Assembly: GCF_004320535.1 (NCBI RefSeq)
Contig: NZ_SIHY01000001.1
Span: 496,001 to 560,000 of the forward strand
From: Arthrobacter sp. S41
GTDB lineage: Bacteria; Actinomycetota; Actinomycetes; Actinomycetales; Micrococcaceae
DNA: 64,000 nt
Direction of reading: 5' to 3'
The first letter of the stretch is position 1. Every line of letters begins with the position of its first letter. The position numbers and the translations under genes were made by a program. The notes under the pieces were generated by a model, which searched no databases, was not told the origin of the DNA, and saw only the letters and a program-made list of their open reading frames with translations. Positions 8,418 to 17,737 of this stretch are shown here, piece by piece.

Positions 8418-9011
8418 CTAGGCTTCATTTAGCCATTGTGCGTAATATTTCCTGACTTTTGCGATCTTCGGGTCGATGATCACTCGGCAATATCCGACAT
8501 CTTGGTTAGCTGCGTAGTAATCTTGATGAATTTGCTCCGCAGGATAGAAATCTTTCGACTCTTCTATTGTGGTGACAATCCGATTAGGGTATAAAGGCGC
8601 AAATTTTGCGATGGCCCCAGCGAAAAGCGTCCGCTGCTCTTCATCCAGCGGGAACATGGCCGAGCGGTATTGGGTGCCTACGTCATAACCCTGGCGATTG
8701 AGCGACGTTGGATCATGAACGGTGAAGAACATGTCCAAGATGATCTCGGCTGGAACAACTTCTGGATCAAAGATGACTGCAACACCTTCAGCGTGCCCGG
8801 TGGTTCCGGAGCAGACCTGATAATAGTCCGGGTCACTGGTGTGCCCACCGATGTATCCGGAGATCACGGCGTGCACGCCACGGGTTTGCTGGTAGATGGC
8901 GTCCAAGCACCAGAAGCAGCCACCTGCCAACACGAAGGTTGCCAGCTTGGCCCCCTGAAGCTCGATTGTAGGGCTGAATTGATGCGGTGATTGAAGGCTG
9001 AGAGTACTCAC
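8418..9011 (-). CDS. msrA: Peptide-methionine (S)-S-oxide reductase
   Basis: The enzyme reduces methionine-S-sulfoxide in oxidised proteins. The catalytic cysteine sits in GGCFWCLDAIYQ near residue 27, followed by family motifs GYIGGH, YDVGTQYRSAMF and HQDYYAANQ. I chose GTG 9011 because it leaves a short N-terminal lead before the conserved core; in-frame starts upstream (ATG 9038, ATG 9104) would run into or past the divergent Nif3-like gene start. The promoter must lie in the 66-bp gap or beyond. Confidence 0.92.
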   Translation of the reverse strand: MSTLSLQSPHQFSPTIELQGAKLATFVLAGGCFWCLDAIYQQTRGVHAVISGYIGGHTSDPDYYQVCSGTTGHAEGVAVIFDPEVVPAEIILDMFFTVHDPTSLNRQGYDVGTQYRSAMFPLDEEQRTLFAGAIAKFAPLYPNRIVTTIEESKDFYPAEQIHQDYYAANQDVGYCRVIIDPKIAKVRKYYAQWLNEA

Positions 9012-9077
9012 ACAGTTCACAACGATGCGGCGTTGCATTCTGTTCCATCGATGTACCCAACGCGTAGGGTTGGTGAC

Positions 9078-10028
9078 ATGCAGAGCAAGGCAAATAACTC
9101 GCAAGAACCTGATAAGAAGCCGTCAGTTACGGACGCCGCTTCGCTCAAGCCAGTGACCGACGAAGAAGTAAAGCAGCCAGTTGATGGGGAACCGGCTGCA
9201 ACTACTTTGGGCGATGTGCTTGAGGCAGTAGAAGAGCTTTGGCCAAAATCCTTGGCGGAGGACTGGGACGCCGTTGGTCTAGTGACCGGACGTAGCGCCC
9301 AGCAGATCACCAAGGTTGTAATGGCTGTAGACCCGACCCTTGTGGTGATCGAAGATGCCATCGCGCGTGGAGCTGACTTGCTCATCACTCATCATCCACT
9401 GTTACTTCGTGGTGTCACCCAAGTAGCAGGAACCAGCTTTAAGGGCGAAGCGATTCACCGGCTCATTGAGACCGGAACCGCTTTGCTCACGGCACACACC
9501 AATGCTGACAACGCCATTGGGGGAGTCAACGACGCCCTGTCCGACGCGTTTGGCCTCAAGGATTGTGTGCCTCTGGTGCATTCCAAGGACGGATTGCCAG
9601 AAGAAGGACTAGGCCGAGTCGGCTTCCTGGACAAGCCAATGAAGCTTGAAGATTTTGCTGAACGCGTTTACACCGTGCTCCCTGCCGTGGCCGGTGGCGT
9701 ACGTGTTGCAGGTGACCGCACCGGGATCATCCGCAAGGTCGCCCTATGCGGTGGGGCCGGTGACTCGTTATTTGATGCGGTGCGCTCACACCAAGCCGAT
9801 GTCTACGTCACCGCAGATCTACGCCATCACCCGGCCAGTGAAGCACGCGAAGCAGCCAACGGTGGCTTCCCTTACTTGATTGATGTTTCCCATTTTGCCT
9901 CCGAGTGGGTCTGGCTTTCAGCCGGCGCTCGCGCTTTGCAGAATGTGCTCAACGATCTGGGACATTCGGTAGAGATTGAAATATCGCAAATTAATTCGGA
10001 TCCTTGGGACTTTGTCCTGACCCCATAG
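9078..10028 (+). CDS. Nif3-like dinuclear metal centre protein
   Basis: The protein belongs to the Nif3/YqfO family, toroidal hexamers with two metal ions per subunit; the function is not firmly known, although some annotations call it GTP cyclohydrolase type 2. Metal-binding motifs are visible as DLLITHHPLLL (about residue 107) and TNADNAIGGVNDAL (about 148), and near the C-terminus DVSHFASEW. Residues 1-45 are a polar extension before the conserved core TLGDVLEAVEELWP. ATG 9078 follows TAGGGTTGG; an upstream ATG at 8991 would overlap the msrA start. It precedes a VOC gene by 12 bp. Confidence 0.88.
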   Translation: MQSKANNSQEPDKKPSVTDAASLKPVTDEEVKQPVDGEPAATTLGDVLEAVEELWPKSLAEDWDAVGLVTGRSAQQITKVVMAVDPTLVVIEDAIARGADLLITHHPLLLRGVTQVAGTSFKGEAIHRLIETGTALLTAHTNADNAIGGVNDALSDAFGLKDCVPLVHSKDGLPEEGLGRVGFLDKPMKLEDFAERVYTVLPAVAGGVRVAGDRTGIIRKVALCGGAGDSLFDAVRSHQADVYVTADLRHHPASEAREAANGGFPYLIDVSHFASEWVWLSAGARALQNVLNDLGHSVEIEISQINSDPWDFVLTP

Positions 10029-10040
10029 GCAGGGTACCGC

Positions 10041-10439
10041 ATGCTGCATCATTTGGAAATCTGGGTTGATGACTTATCAGCCAGTAAAGCAACGTTGGGA
10101 TGGTTGCTGACGCGTCTGGGTTACCGGATTGATTCTGAGTGGAGTAATGGGATCAGCTACGCCCATTCAAACTTTTATATCGTTCTTGAGTCCGGGCCTG
10201 ATGTGCGCCATGGACGCCACGAACGCTTGAATCCAGGATTGAACCACTTGGCTTTTACTGTTGAGTCCAAAGAACTAGTTGAGCAAATTTCACGCGAGGC
10301 TAGTGACCACGGATTTACCTTGATGTTCTCGGATCAGCATCCACACGCTGGTGGAGAACAGCACTACGCTGCGTATCTGGAAAATGGCGAGGGCTTTGAA
10401 ATTGAACTCGTCGCCGCTGATGGGCAAGGTGGCAGTTAG
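10041..10439 (+). CDS. VOC (glyoxalase/bleomycin-resistance superfamily) protein
   Basis: A 132-residue protein with two beta-alpha-beta-beta-beta modules: HHLEIWVDDL at the start of the first, and LNHLAFTVESK (about residue 76) starting the second, ending with the metal-type glutamate in GFEIELVA. Members bind a divalent metal and act as lyases, dioxygenases or drug-binding proteins, so the substrate is not predictable. The ATG follows GCAGGGTACC and lies 12 bp after the Nif3-like gene, which suggests one operon ending at the terminator at 10465-10532. Confidence 0.85.
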   Translation: MLHHLEIWVDDLSASKATLGWLLTRLGYRIDSEWSNGISYAHSNFYIVLESGPDVRHGRHERLNPGLNHLAFTVESKELVEQISREASDHGFTLMFSDQHPHAGGEQHYAAYLENGEGFEIELVAADGQGGS

Positions 10440-10464
10440 TTCAACCAACAAAAGTTCAACCAAC

Positions 10465-10532
10465 AAAGAAGACTGCCATGGGTGGGATTCGGGAATAGTA
10501 ATTCCCAAGTCTTGCCCACGGCAGTCTTCTTT
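10465..10532. terminator. Bidirectional compound terminator
   Basis: AAAGAAGACTGCC (10465-10477) pairs with GGCAGTCTTCTTT (10520-10532), with inner pairing TGGG/CCCA and an apical hairpin GGGAAT (10491-10496) with ATTCCC (10501-10506). It separates the convergent VOC gene and sialidase pseudogene. Confidence 0.78.
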
Positions 10533-10567
10533 TGCTTCAGTGCATTGTCAGGTTTTGCACTTTCAAC

Positions 10568-12816
10568 CTACGGGGCGATGGATTGAGAAATCTCAGCCTG
10601 GATCTTGATATCGCCGTTGCGAGCGGTAGCAATTTTTGATTTTTCCTGTGCGCTTCGGCTTGAGGCATCAGCGCTAGTGCGAAGGCGTGTGATGGTTGCG
10701 CTCTTCGATTCGCCTGCGTCAAGCTCCTTAATGCTGAATTCCGAACCTTCTAGGGCGCTGAGTCGAACGTTTCCGGTATTTGTAACCGTGACTTCATAGC
10801 TAATCCAGTCACCGGCTTTAGGCGACGAATTCAAAGCAGGCTCAGCGGCAACTTGCTGTGAGGCCTCGACGGTAAAGCTAGGTTGGCGATCGACGAGGTC
10901 GACTTCTTGATCCGTGATTGTGTATTCATCCACGATGGCGTTGCTGCCGACCCGGCCAGAAGTCCAGTGCGTTTGAGGAATAAAGAATCCGTTGGCTAGC
11001 TCATTGCTGGTTACCTCATGGCGTGGAGTGGCGCAGGTGTAGCCAGCACCCGCGGGCAGGTTCGAGTAGCGGCAAGTGCCCGCCGGGCTGGGCTGTCCAA
11101 TTGGGCTGGCGGAAAACGGTGAGAAGTTACCCGCAGTTGGTACGACCCATTGAGCGATGTTTCCAATGCTATTCACACGGAAGCTGTACGGAACTTTTTC
11201 ACCGACCGCATATGGGTCCACGGCCAAGTCTCGACTCATATCGGTGCGTTGACCCGAAATGTTAAGTCCAGTGGTTTCTTCGCCGGTGATCTGAGCGGAC
11301 ACAGATACCTGCGAAGTTTTTCCAGTACTACTCGTGAACTGCAACGGTAGACTCTGGTTTCCAAGCGCGGTGGACGCGACAGTGACTGGAAGGTTGATGG
11401 TGGTGCTGGCGCCTGCGGCAAGATTGGTGACCGATTTTGCTGTGGCGCTGAATTGCGTTGAGGCGCCCACCGCGATGGCGCCCGAGAGCTCCTCGTCTTC
11501 CTGGTTCGTGATGGTCACTGGAACGTCAAGAGTGGATCCTGAGCTGGCGGTGAACGCTTCTGCCTGCATCGGAGCACAGACGTAGTTCAACCATTCTTCA
11601 TCGAACGTAGCAAGCTGCATGGCGTCGGTGTAGTTAGCTTCGTAAAACACGCCAAATTTTCCATTGTCCAAGACATCGGCTACCGAGTACCCGGAGAAAC
11701 CACGACGAATGGTGCGCAAACCTGGCCACGTTTTCCGTCATCGCAAGAAACTCGAGCTGAAACGTTGGAGCGCGAAGTTTGTGAATTGGCTCCGGTATAC
11801 AGCAACTTTTTGGCCTGCGCATCCGGGAACATCTGGGTGATGTGTGCGTTATTTGTGGGATCGGGGAGGTTCTTATCCTGGGTGACCTCCGAGTAGCTGT
11901 GGCCACCATCATTAGAAATAGCTACCTTTCGATAGCCACCGCCGGCGTTGTCACGGGAATTGAGCATAAGCCGCCCGTCGGAAAGTTCAACCACTTTGTT
12001 CTCGTCCATGGCCTGTCCGGTGAATTCTCCATGTTTCCACGTCGCTCCGTGGTCATCGGAATACATCGAGAAGGCTTGAATCGCTCGGGTGCCATCGGCC
12101 TGCATGACATCTCCGGCGTATTGCTGAACGAGTCGCCCGGCGTATTGGCCGCGGGTTATCTGGATGCCTTGACCGGACGTGGCGAAGGTCGAACGTACAG
12201 TGCCGGGGACCGCGCTGTCTCCTGGTTTGACGACATCGGTAATCAGTCGAGGCTTGCTCCACGTGGCTCGGTCATCGGTGGATTCGACAACAGCTGCGCT
12301 GAGCACTTGCCGGTTGGCATCGTCATGGCCCCAAATGCTCCCTACGAAGCCTCGATCCTTGGAGTAGACAAAGAAGGCGAAGGTCTTTCCGCTTTCGTCA
12401 TCCACCACATAACTGGGGTCAGAATAGCCGTGCTTTCCTTGTTCGGGGGAGCCGGTGAAGCCTGCCACGACAGTGGTTACTGGCCCCCACGTTGCACCGT
12501 TATCGGTGCTTTTGCGCTGCACGATGCTATTGGGGTTCGGTGCATCTGAGGCGTTTCCCGGACGGCCGTCCCACGCGGCGAGAACTACCCCGTCGCCCAA
12601 GTGAGCGAGAGCGGGGATGCGATAGAAGAAGTTGTTTTCGGTGCGGTCGGTTCCGAGATTTATTTCTTTGAAGGTTCCCGGCGGCACCGCAGGGTCCGCT
12701 TCCTCTAATGTGGTGGCCGCTAGGGCCCCGTTTGCGCTGAAAAGGGGAATGGTCAGGCTGACTGCCAGTGCAGCGGTCAGGATTCTACGGTGCTCGTATC
12801 GAAAATGGCTTCGCAT
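10568..12816 (-). pseudogene. Secreted sialidase (neuraminidase), disrupted by a 1-base frameshift
   Basis: The first frame (12816 to 11680) has a signal peptide (residues 1-34, ending NGALA), the YRIPAL arginine motif near residue 66, and Asp boxes STDNGATW, STDDRATW, SDDHGATW and SNDGGHSY. At the fifth box (SCDDGK) the frame is lost and runs to an unrelated stop at 11680. The rest, with SGYSVADVL and GVFYEA of the catalytic domain and about 330 residues of Ig-like C-terminal repeats, continues in another frame from about 11730 to 10568. Adding one base to the A4 run (plus-strand T run 11731-11734) restores a single protein of roughly 748 residues. The enzyme would release sialic acid from host or environmental glycans outside the cell. 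No LPXTG anchor is seen. A palindrome upstream links it to the nan locus. Confidence 0.88.
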
Positions 12817-12859
12817 GGGCTGGTTCCTCGCAGGGGTATGGTTCCTGAAAATTGGAAGG

Positions 12860-12884
12860 ACGTATGACGTAGGACGTCATACGT
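12860..12884. promoter_or_regulatory. Perfect 11-bp palindrome, candidate NanR operator of the sialidase gene
   Basis: ACGTATGACGT (12860-12870), spacer AGG, ACGTCATACGT (12874-12884) form a perfect dyad 44 bp upstream of the sialidase start. On the minus strand a possible -35 (TTCAAT) and -10 (TATGAC, inside the palindrome) overlap it. The core GACGTAGGACGTC recurs with one change at 43906-43920 near the nan promoter. GntR/FadR-type binding is inferred. Confidence 0.65.
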
Positions 12885-12968
12885 GAAGCATATGTGAATT
12901 GAATCACAAGCGGAAGAGGGAAAGTTTGTTCTTTTGTCGTGTGCGCCAAGACGAGAGGCTGATTCTTA

Positions 12969-13775
12969 CTACTTTGTGGTGGTGAACTGATGGTCTTCGG
13001 GGAGCAGAATATTTAGTGCTTGACCCTTTTTGTCGTCCACCAGGGTGGCCTCCCACTTAGATTGAATCAGTTCAAGCAATTCCGTCGCCGTCTTGGGCTC
13101 GACTTCTTGCTGAACCAAGAACCGGGCAACTTCGCCGCGAGTGTGTTTGGCGAAGTGCGATACGACCTTCGGAACACCGTTGCGTAACTGAAAAACATTG
13201 ACGGCCACGCTATTTCCGTTGCTTGGCTTGTAGGCTGCCGTGTAGGTACTTGAGCGTGCGTCGATGATGAGCTGGTTCCCGGCCATCTCGTCCAATACTG
13301 GAGTTAATCGTTTCTTCCACCAGCTCCCGAGCCTGCCCAGTGGTTCAAGCTTGGTGGACATAGAAAGTCGGTACGGTGGGATCCGGTCATCAAATCTGAC
13401 GGCGCCCCACAACGCAGAAATGACCAGAATGCTTTGATCTGCCCGCAGCTTTGCTGGCTTATCCAACGACGCGTAGTTCAAAGCCTCAAAAAGCACACCT
13501 GAATAAATATCGTGTGCCCTGGCTGCCGGTTCAGTGTGCAGTGAGATATTGCGAGCTACTTCGTTAGCTAGTGAAGCTCCAACGCCTAAGACTTCCATGG
13601 CGTCTTCGCGAGCAGAAACTTGCGCAAGAGAATCGATGACTTGGTGACGATCATCATTTAGTTCCGGAAACGAGAGTGTTTCCAATTCAAACGGAGCACC
13701 TTGAGTATGGGCTGTCTTGCCTTCAGAAGGCGGCAACAAAATAAGCACGCCTTCCAGCCTATCGGAATTCAACAC
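12969..13775 (-). CDS. yaaA: YaaA family peroxide-stress protein (DUF328)
   Basis: A 258-268-residue YaaA/DUF328 protein, a family that lowers free iron during peroxide stress in E. coli and binds DNA. The family start LILLPPSEGKT is clear, as are LSGVLF-like DIYSGVLFEAL (about residue 90), WGAVRF and the C-terminal VSHFAKHTRGEVARF. GTG 13775 is preceded by AAAGG at good spacing; GTG 13748, directly before LILLPPSEGK, matches the family start better but its GGAAGG is too close. Transcribed toward the sialidase gene but with its own function. Confidence 0.88.
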   Translation of the reverse strand: MLNSDRLEGVLILLPPSEGKTAHTQGAPFELETLSFPELNDDRHQVIDSLAQVSAREDAMEVLGVGASLANEVARNISLHTEPAARAHDIYSGVLFEALNYASLDKPAKLRADQSILVISALWGAVRFDDRIPPYRLSMSTKLEPLGRLGSWWKKRLTPVLDEMAGNQLIIDARSSTYTAAYKPSNGNSVAVNVFQLRNGVPKVVSHFAKHTRGEVARFLVQQEVEPKTATELLELIQSKWEATLVDDKKGQALNILLPEDHQFTTTK

Positions 13776-13896
13776 TCAACCTTTGTCGATGAAGACTTGC
13801 TGATGCTTTGAGCTACGCGTGCATCCAGTGCGTATCAAATCGTTCGTGGTTAGGTATTTTTGGAGAATCTCCGTGTCGGACACCTCGCTCAGCGCG

Positions 13897-13926
13897 TTAC
13901 GGCAGGCAAAGTCCCGGGGCTAGAAT
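13897..13926 (+). promoter_or_regulatory. Predicted rnpB promoter
   Basis: TTACGG (13897-13902) and TAGAAT (13921-13926) are separated by 18 bp. Transcription would begin about base 13933-13934, exactly the 5' strand of the RNase P P1 helix, which supports both calls. Confidence 0.7.
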
Positions 13927-13933
13927 GGTTAAC

Positions 13934-14290
13934 GAATGGGATGGCCAGACGGTCGCGTGGCAAGCAATTGTCCCGAGGAACGTCCGGGCTCCACAGAACA
14001 GGGTGGTGGGTAACGCCCACTCGGGGTAACCCGCAGGCTAGTGCCACAGAAAATAGACCGCCAGGTTTCCTGGTAAGGGTGAAACGGTGGTGTAAGAGAC
14101 CACCAGCGTCCCGGGTGACCGGGATGGCTTGGTAAACCCCACTCGGAGCAAGGTCAGACAGACTGCGTTATGAGGGCTGTTCGCCCCATGCAGTCGGGTG
14201 GACCGCTAGAGGCTGTCGGCAACGGCAGTCGTAGATAGATGACCGTCCCGCTTCGGCGCGACAAAACCCGGCGTATCGGCCATCCCATTC
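13934..14290 (+). ncRNA. rnpB: RNase P RNA (bacterial class A)
   Basis: This is the catalytic RNA that trims tRNA 5' leaders. The 5' strand GAATGGGATGGCC (13934-13946) pairs perfectly with GGCCATCCCATTC (14278-14290), forming the 13-bp P1 helix. Conserved core sequences are present: GAGGAACGTCCGGGCTCC near 13976-13993, the adjacent ACAGAACAGGG, GCAAGGTCAGACAG near 14149, and near the 3' end AGATAGATGACCGTC followed by ACAAAACCCGGCGTA. The length of about 357 nt is normal for actinobacteria. A T-run follows at 14297-14301. Confidence 0.95.
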
Positions 14291-14401
14291 ACCATATTTT
14301 TCCTCACTTCTCAAGTGAGATGATTCACAGATCTTGGTGCCCGGAAAATTTCTGCGCAGTTTAGAATGGAAAATGTACTTAGTACTTACGAGGATGATCC
14401 T

Positions 14402-15952
14402 GTGACCTCGTACCACCGCAAAAGCAATGGTGCTTCCCACGGTGCCAACCGACTTTATGGATCTGCAAGTCGGCTGAATTGGAAGGATTTTCCTTTGACC
14501 CAGCAGTCTGTCGTCGCCCAGCAAGAATGGAGCGGGCGCGAAGAGCTCGCCGAGGCCATGATTCCACTGATCGGACGTTTGTACCGCAAGAACAATGTGG
14601 TGCCCTCCGTATATGGCCGCAAGCTGATCAATCAGTCCTCAATCGACATCATCAAAGCACACCGCGTTGTGCGCCGCATCGATGGCGAAGAGCTAAGCCT
14701 GAAGGCAACCAAAGCAATTCTCGATGAAATCGAGACACTCAATGTTGGCTCGGTCGCCGTTGATCTTGGCCGCTTGAACAAGAAGTTCAAAGAATCTGGC
14801 TCCGTTGACCTGAACTCATTTATCAGCAACGAACTGGGCGAAAAGGTCGGCAAGGCCGGCGCTACCGACGCAGAACCAAAGGACGTAGTACTCTACGGAT
14901 TTGGTCGCATTGGTCGCTTGCTCGCTCGTATCCTGATTGAGCGTGGCGGTTACGGCTTGCGTCTGCGGGCAATCGTTGTGCGCAAGGGCTCGGATGATGA
15001 CATCGTCAAGCGCGCTTCGTTGCTTCGCCGCGACTCGGTGCATGGCCGCTTTGAAGGTTCGATCACCGTCGACGAGGAAAACAACACCATCCTCGCCAAT
15101 GGAACACTGATCAAGGTCATCTACTCGAATGATCCAGCAACCGTTGATTACACCGAATACGGAATCAACAACGCGATTGTTGTAGACAATACCGGACGCT
15201 GGCGCGATGAAGCTGGCCTGTCCCAGCACCTTGAAGCTAAGGGTGTTGCTCGCGTTCTACTTACCGCTCCAGGTAAGGGCGACTTGAAGAACATCGTTCA
15301 CGGCATCAACGATTCGTGGATTACTGCAGAAGACAAGATTGTCACCGCAGCATCGTGCACCACCAACGCCATCACCCCAGTGCTCAAGGCGCTGAACGAC
15401 AAGTTCGGCGTTAACCACGGACACGTTGAGACCGTTCACTCGTTCACCAACGACCAGAACCTGATCGACAATTTCCACAAGGGCGAACGTCGCGGACGCG
15501 CAGCTGCACTGAACATGGTGATCACCGAGACCGGTGCTGCCAAGGCTGTTGCTAAGGCACTGCCAGAGTTCGAAGGCAAGCTGACCGGTAACGCAATTCG
15601 CGTACCAACCCCAGATGTCTCCATGGCCATCTTGAACCTGACCCTGGAGAACGAAACCAGCAAGGAAGAGTTGAACGCTTACCTGCGTGAAACCTCGCTG
15701 ACCTCGAACCTGCACAAGCAGATCGACTACATCGATTCCCCAGAAGTGGTTTCCACCGACTTTGTTGGCTCACGTCGTGCCGGCATCGTTGATGGCCTGG
15801 CCACCATCGTTTCGGGCAAAAACGCTGTTGTCTACGTTTGGTACGACAACGAGTTCGGTTACTCCTGCCAGGTAGTGCGCGTGATCGAATCGATCGCTGG
15901 CACCCACCCGGTAGCTGTTCCAGATGTGAAGGCTGAAGCCGTCAGCGTCTAG
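14402..15952 (+). CDS. gapB: Glyceraldehyde-3-phosphate dehydrogenase, long GapB-type
   Basis: The protein interconverts glyceraldehyde-3-phosphate and 1,3-bisphosphoglycerate. The NAD(P) fold starts at VVLYGFGRIGRLLARI about 160 residues in, the catalytic cysteine lies in TAASCTTNAITP, and WYDNEFGYSCQVVR is the C-terminal motif. Ordinary GAPDH is about 335 residues; this one has an N-terminal extension of about 160 residues, as in the roughly 480-residue actinobacterial GapB thought to favour gluconeogenesis. GTG 14402 is preceded by GAGGATG; ATG 14366 is in frame but lies in a possible -10 region. It stands alone with a hairpin terminator. Cofactor preference is not determined. Confidence 0.9.
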   Translation: MTSYHRKSNGASHGANRLYGSASRLNWKDFPLTQQSVVAQQEWSGREELAEAMIPLIGRLYRKNNVVPSVYGRKLINQSSIDIIKAHRVVRRIDGEELSLKATKAILDEIETLNVGSVAVDLGRLNKKFKESGSVDLNSFISNELGEKVGKAGATDAEPKDVVLYGFGRIGRLLARILIERGGYGLRLRAIVVRKGSDDDIVKRASLLRRDSVHGRFEGSITVDEENNTILANGTLIKVIYSNDPATVDYTEYGINNAIVVDNTGRWRDEAGLSQHLEAKGVARVLLTAPGKGDLKNIVHGINDSWITAEDKIVTAASCTTNAITPVLKALNDKFGVNHGHVETVHSFTNDQNLIDNFHKGERRGRAAALNMVITETGAAKAVAKALPEFEGKLTGNAIRVPTPDVSMAILNLTLENETSKEELNAYLRETSLTSNLHKQIDYIDSPEVVSTDFVGSRRAGIVDGLATIVSGKNAVVYVWYDNEFGYSCQVVRVIESIAGTHPVAVPDVKAEAVSV

Positions 15953-15964
15953 AACTAGAGTTGT

Positions 15965-16022
15965 ACGACTTTTCGGGACCATACTTCGCGCATGATGCGT
16001 GAGGTACGGTCCCGAAAGTCGT
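15965..16022 (+). terminator. Terminator after the GAPDH gene
   Basis: ACGACTTTTCGGGACC (15965-15980) pairs with GGTCCCGAAAGTCGT (16008-16022) with one bulged T, followed by TT. Confidence 0.75.
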
Positions 16023-16081
16023 TTAAGCCTCAGCCCGTTCCTGCTACGCTCGGCTCTAGGTGCGAGAGATAGGGCAAAGAC

Positions 16082-17128
16082 GTGGAACGAGAGCGGTTGT
16101 TGGCCGCACGGATGCGCAGTCAGAAATTACGTGAGCCTGCACAAAGCTTGCTGGGTGCAGCCGAGCATATGTTGGCGATTCAAGCTCAAGACTTCACCGC
16201 CGGACGTTATGCCTTGGCTCAGCGGGTAGCGTCCGAACCGAACCGAGCACAGGTTAATGAGCTGTTCAATGATGGCCAGCTCGTTCGTTCGTGGACCATG
16301 CGTGGCACCCTGCATATCTGTAGGTCACAGGACGCCAAGTGGATGGTGCAGGCGGCCAGAGAGCGTACCCTGAAAACAGCTGCGACTAATTTGCGCGCTT
16401 TGCAGATAGATTCGCAAACCATTGACCGCGCCTCTACCATCGTGACCAACCTGCTCATTGACTGCCAAAGAGCCAGTAGGGCCACAATCTTTGCCGAGCT
16501 AGAGAGTCACGGGATACAGACTAAAAATCAGCGCGGACTTCATGTGCTCTTGGTGCTGGTACAAAACGGGCTGATCTGCTTGGGACCGATTCCTGCGCAG
16601 GCCAAACTGATCGCCCAAGACTATGTGCTGGTAGATCGCTGGATCAGTGATCACCGTGTGCCTACAGATCCGATGCACGAATTGCTGCTTCGCTACCTAG
16701 GCTCCCATGCACCTGCGACTTTGCGTGGTGCCGCTTGGTACACGGGACAAACCCTGACAACGATGCGCAAGGCGGCCAATGAGGTGGCCGATCAGCTTGT
16801 GGCAGTAGGGCAAGACGAGCGGGGTGAGGATTACCTCGTAGTTGCCGGCTCTGCCACGCATCAAGAGCTTGAGAGCTCTGGCGAGGTGGAACTACCCAAG
16901 CGGTTGTTAGGCCCGTTCGACGAGTACTACCTGTCCACCGCGGATCGGCACCTGATCGCCGATGCACCCATGCAGAAAGCGATCATGCCAGCTACCAACG
17001 GCATGTTTAATGCATTCTGGATTGAACAAGGGCGAGCCACGCAAGTGTGGAATACAAATGTAGCGCCGACCGATACACTCGGTGCGGCGCTACATCAGCG
17101 ATATCTTGACTTCAAGACTGCAAACTAG
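16082..17128 (+). CDS. Winged-helix DNA-binding protein, HTH_42/AlkZ-like
   Basis: A 348-residue protein of the HTH_42 (PF06224) family, which includes the DNA glycosylases AlkZ and AlkX (YcaQ) acting on cross-links and alkylated bases. The N-terminal part has AIQAQDF near residue 37, matching the Q-phi-Q catalytic motif of the AlkZ type. WTMRGTLHICRSQDA (about 72) and the C-terminal GPFDEYYLSTADR (about 279) are typical. GTG 16082 is the only reasonable start before the conserved core; its ribosome-binding site is weak. Glycosylase activity is inference. It converges on def. Confidence 0.8.
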   Translation: MERERLLAARMRSQKLREPAQSLLGAAEHMLAIQAQDFTAGRYALAQRVASEPNRAQVNELFNDGQLVRSWTMRGTLHICRSQDAKWMVQAARERTLKTAATNLRALQIDSQTIDRASTIVTNLLIDCQRASRATIFAELESHGIQTKNQRGLHVLLVLVQNGLICLGPIPAQAKLIAQDYVLVDRWISDHRVPTDPMHELLLRYLGSHAPATLRGAAWYTGQTLTTMRKAANEVADQLVAVGQDERGEDYLVVAGSATHQELESSGEVELPKRLLGPFDEYYLSTADRHLIADAPMQKAIMPATNGMFNAFWIEQGRATQVWNTNVAPTDTLGAALHQRYLDFKTAN

Positions 17129-17140
17129 GCAGCCAAAGCG

Positions 17141-17713
17141 TTAGTGACCAAAAGGGTCCTCGTCGGTGCCAGGCAACCAGGTAATGCCAGGTACGCCCCA
17201 GCCCAAAGACTTCTTGGCTTTGTTCCAACGCTTATCCCAGCGAGGTTGGAGCTTATCTACGTAGAGGAAACCATCAAGGTGATCGTATTCGTGCTGCATC
17301 ACCCGGGCGAACCAGTCGTGAGCCTCGAAGGAGATCGGATTTCCGAACTCATCAAAACCTTCAACCTTGGCATAGTCCGCACGCTTGAGCGGGTAGTTTA
17401 GTCCAGGGACCGACAAGCAACCCTCGGACTCGTCATCAACGTCTGCCGGAGCTTGCGACACCTTGGACAGGGTTAGCTTCGGGTTGATGATGACACCACG
17501 CTCAGGAGCGGTGTCCTGGTCTGCGTAGACATAGGTGAATAGACGTAGACCGATACCAACCTGCGGAGCAGCCAGTCCCACGCCGTGGGCTTCGTCCATG
17601 GTCACGTGCATATCTGCAACAAGCTGGCGTAGCTCATCATCAAACTCGGTGACTTCTACTGCGCGACGATGAAGAACAGGTTCTCCATAAACTGTGATCT
17701 GCCGGATTGGCAC
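17141..17713 (-). CDS. def: Peptide deformylase
   Basis: The enzyme removes the formyl group from nascent proteins. The three family motifs are present: GVGLAAPQVGIG, EGCLSVPG and the metal site QHEYDHLDG. The protein starting at GTG 17713 is 190 residues, normal for the family; AAAGGA lies about nine bases upstream, whereas the in-frame ATG at 17731 includes that site. The acyl-CoA dehydrogenase gene ends 24 bp upstream on the same strand, so the two may share a transcript. Confidence 0.95.
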   Translation of the reverse strand: MPIRQITVYGEPVLHRRAVEVTEFDDELRQLVADMHVTMDEAHGVGLAAPQVGIGLRLFTYVYADQDTAPERGVIINPKLTLSKVSQAPADVDDESEGCLSVPGLNYPLKRADYAKVEGFDEFGNPISFEAHDWFARVMQHEYDHLDGFLYVDKLQPRWDKRWNKAKKSLGWGVPGITWLPGTDEDPFGH

Positions 17714-17737
17714 GTGATCAGGTCCTTTCAAAAGTGC

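Noticed and set aside
11842-12549. Long plus-strand open frame antisense to the sialidase gene
   Set aside because: It is the reverse-frame shadow of the Asp-box region and lacks an independent start signal.
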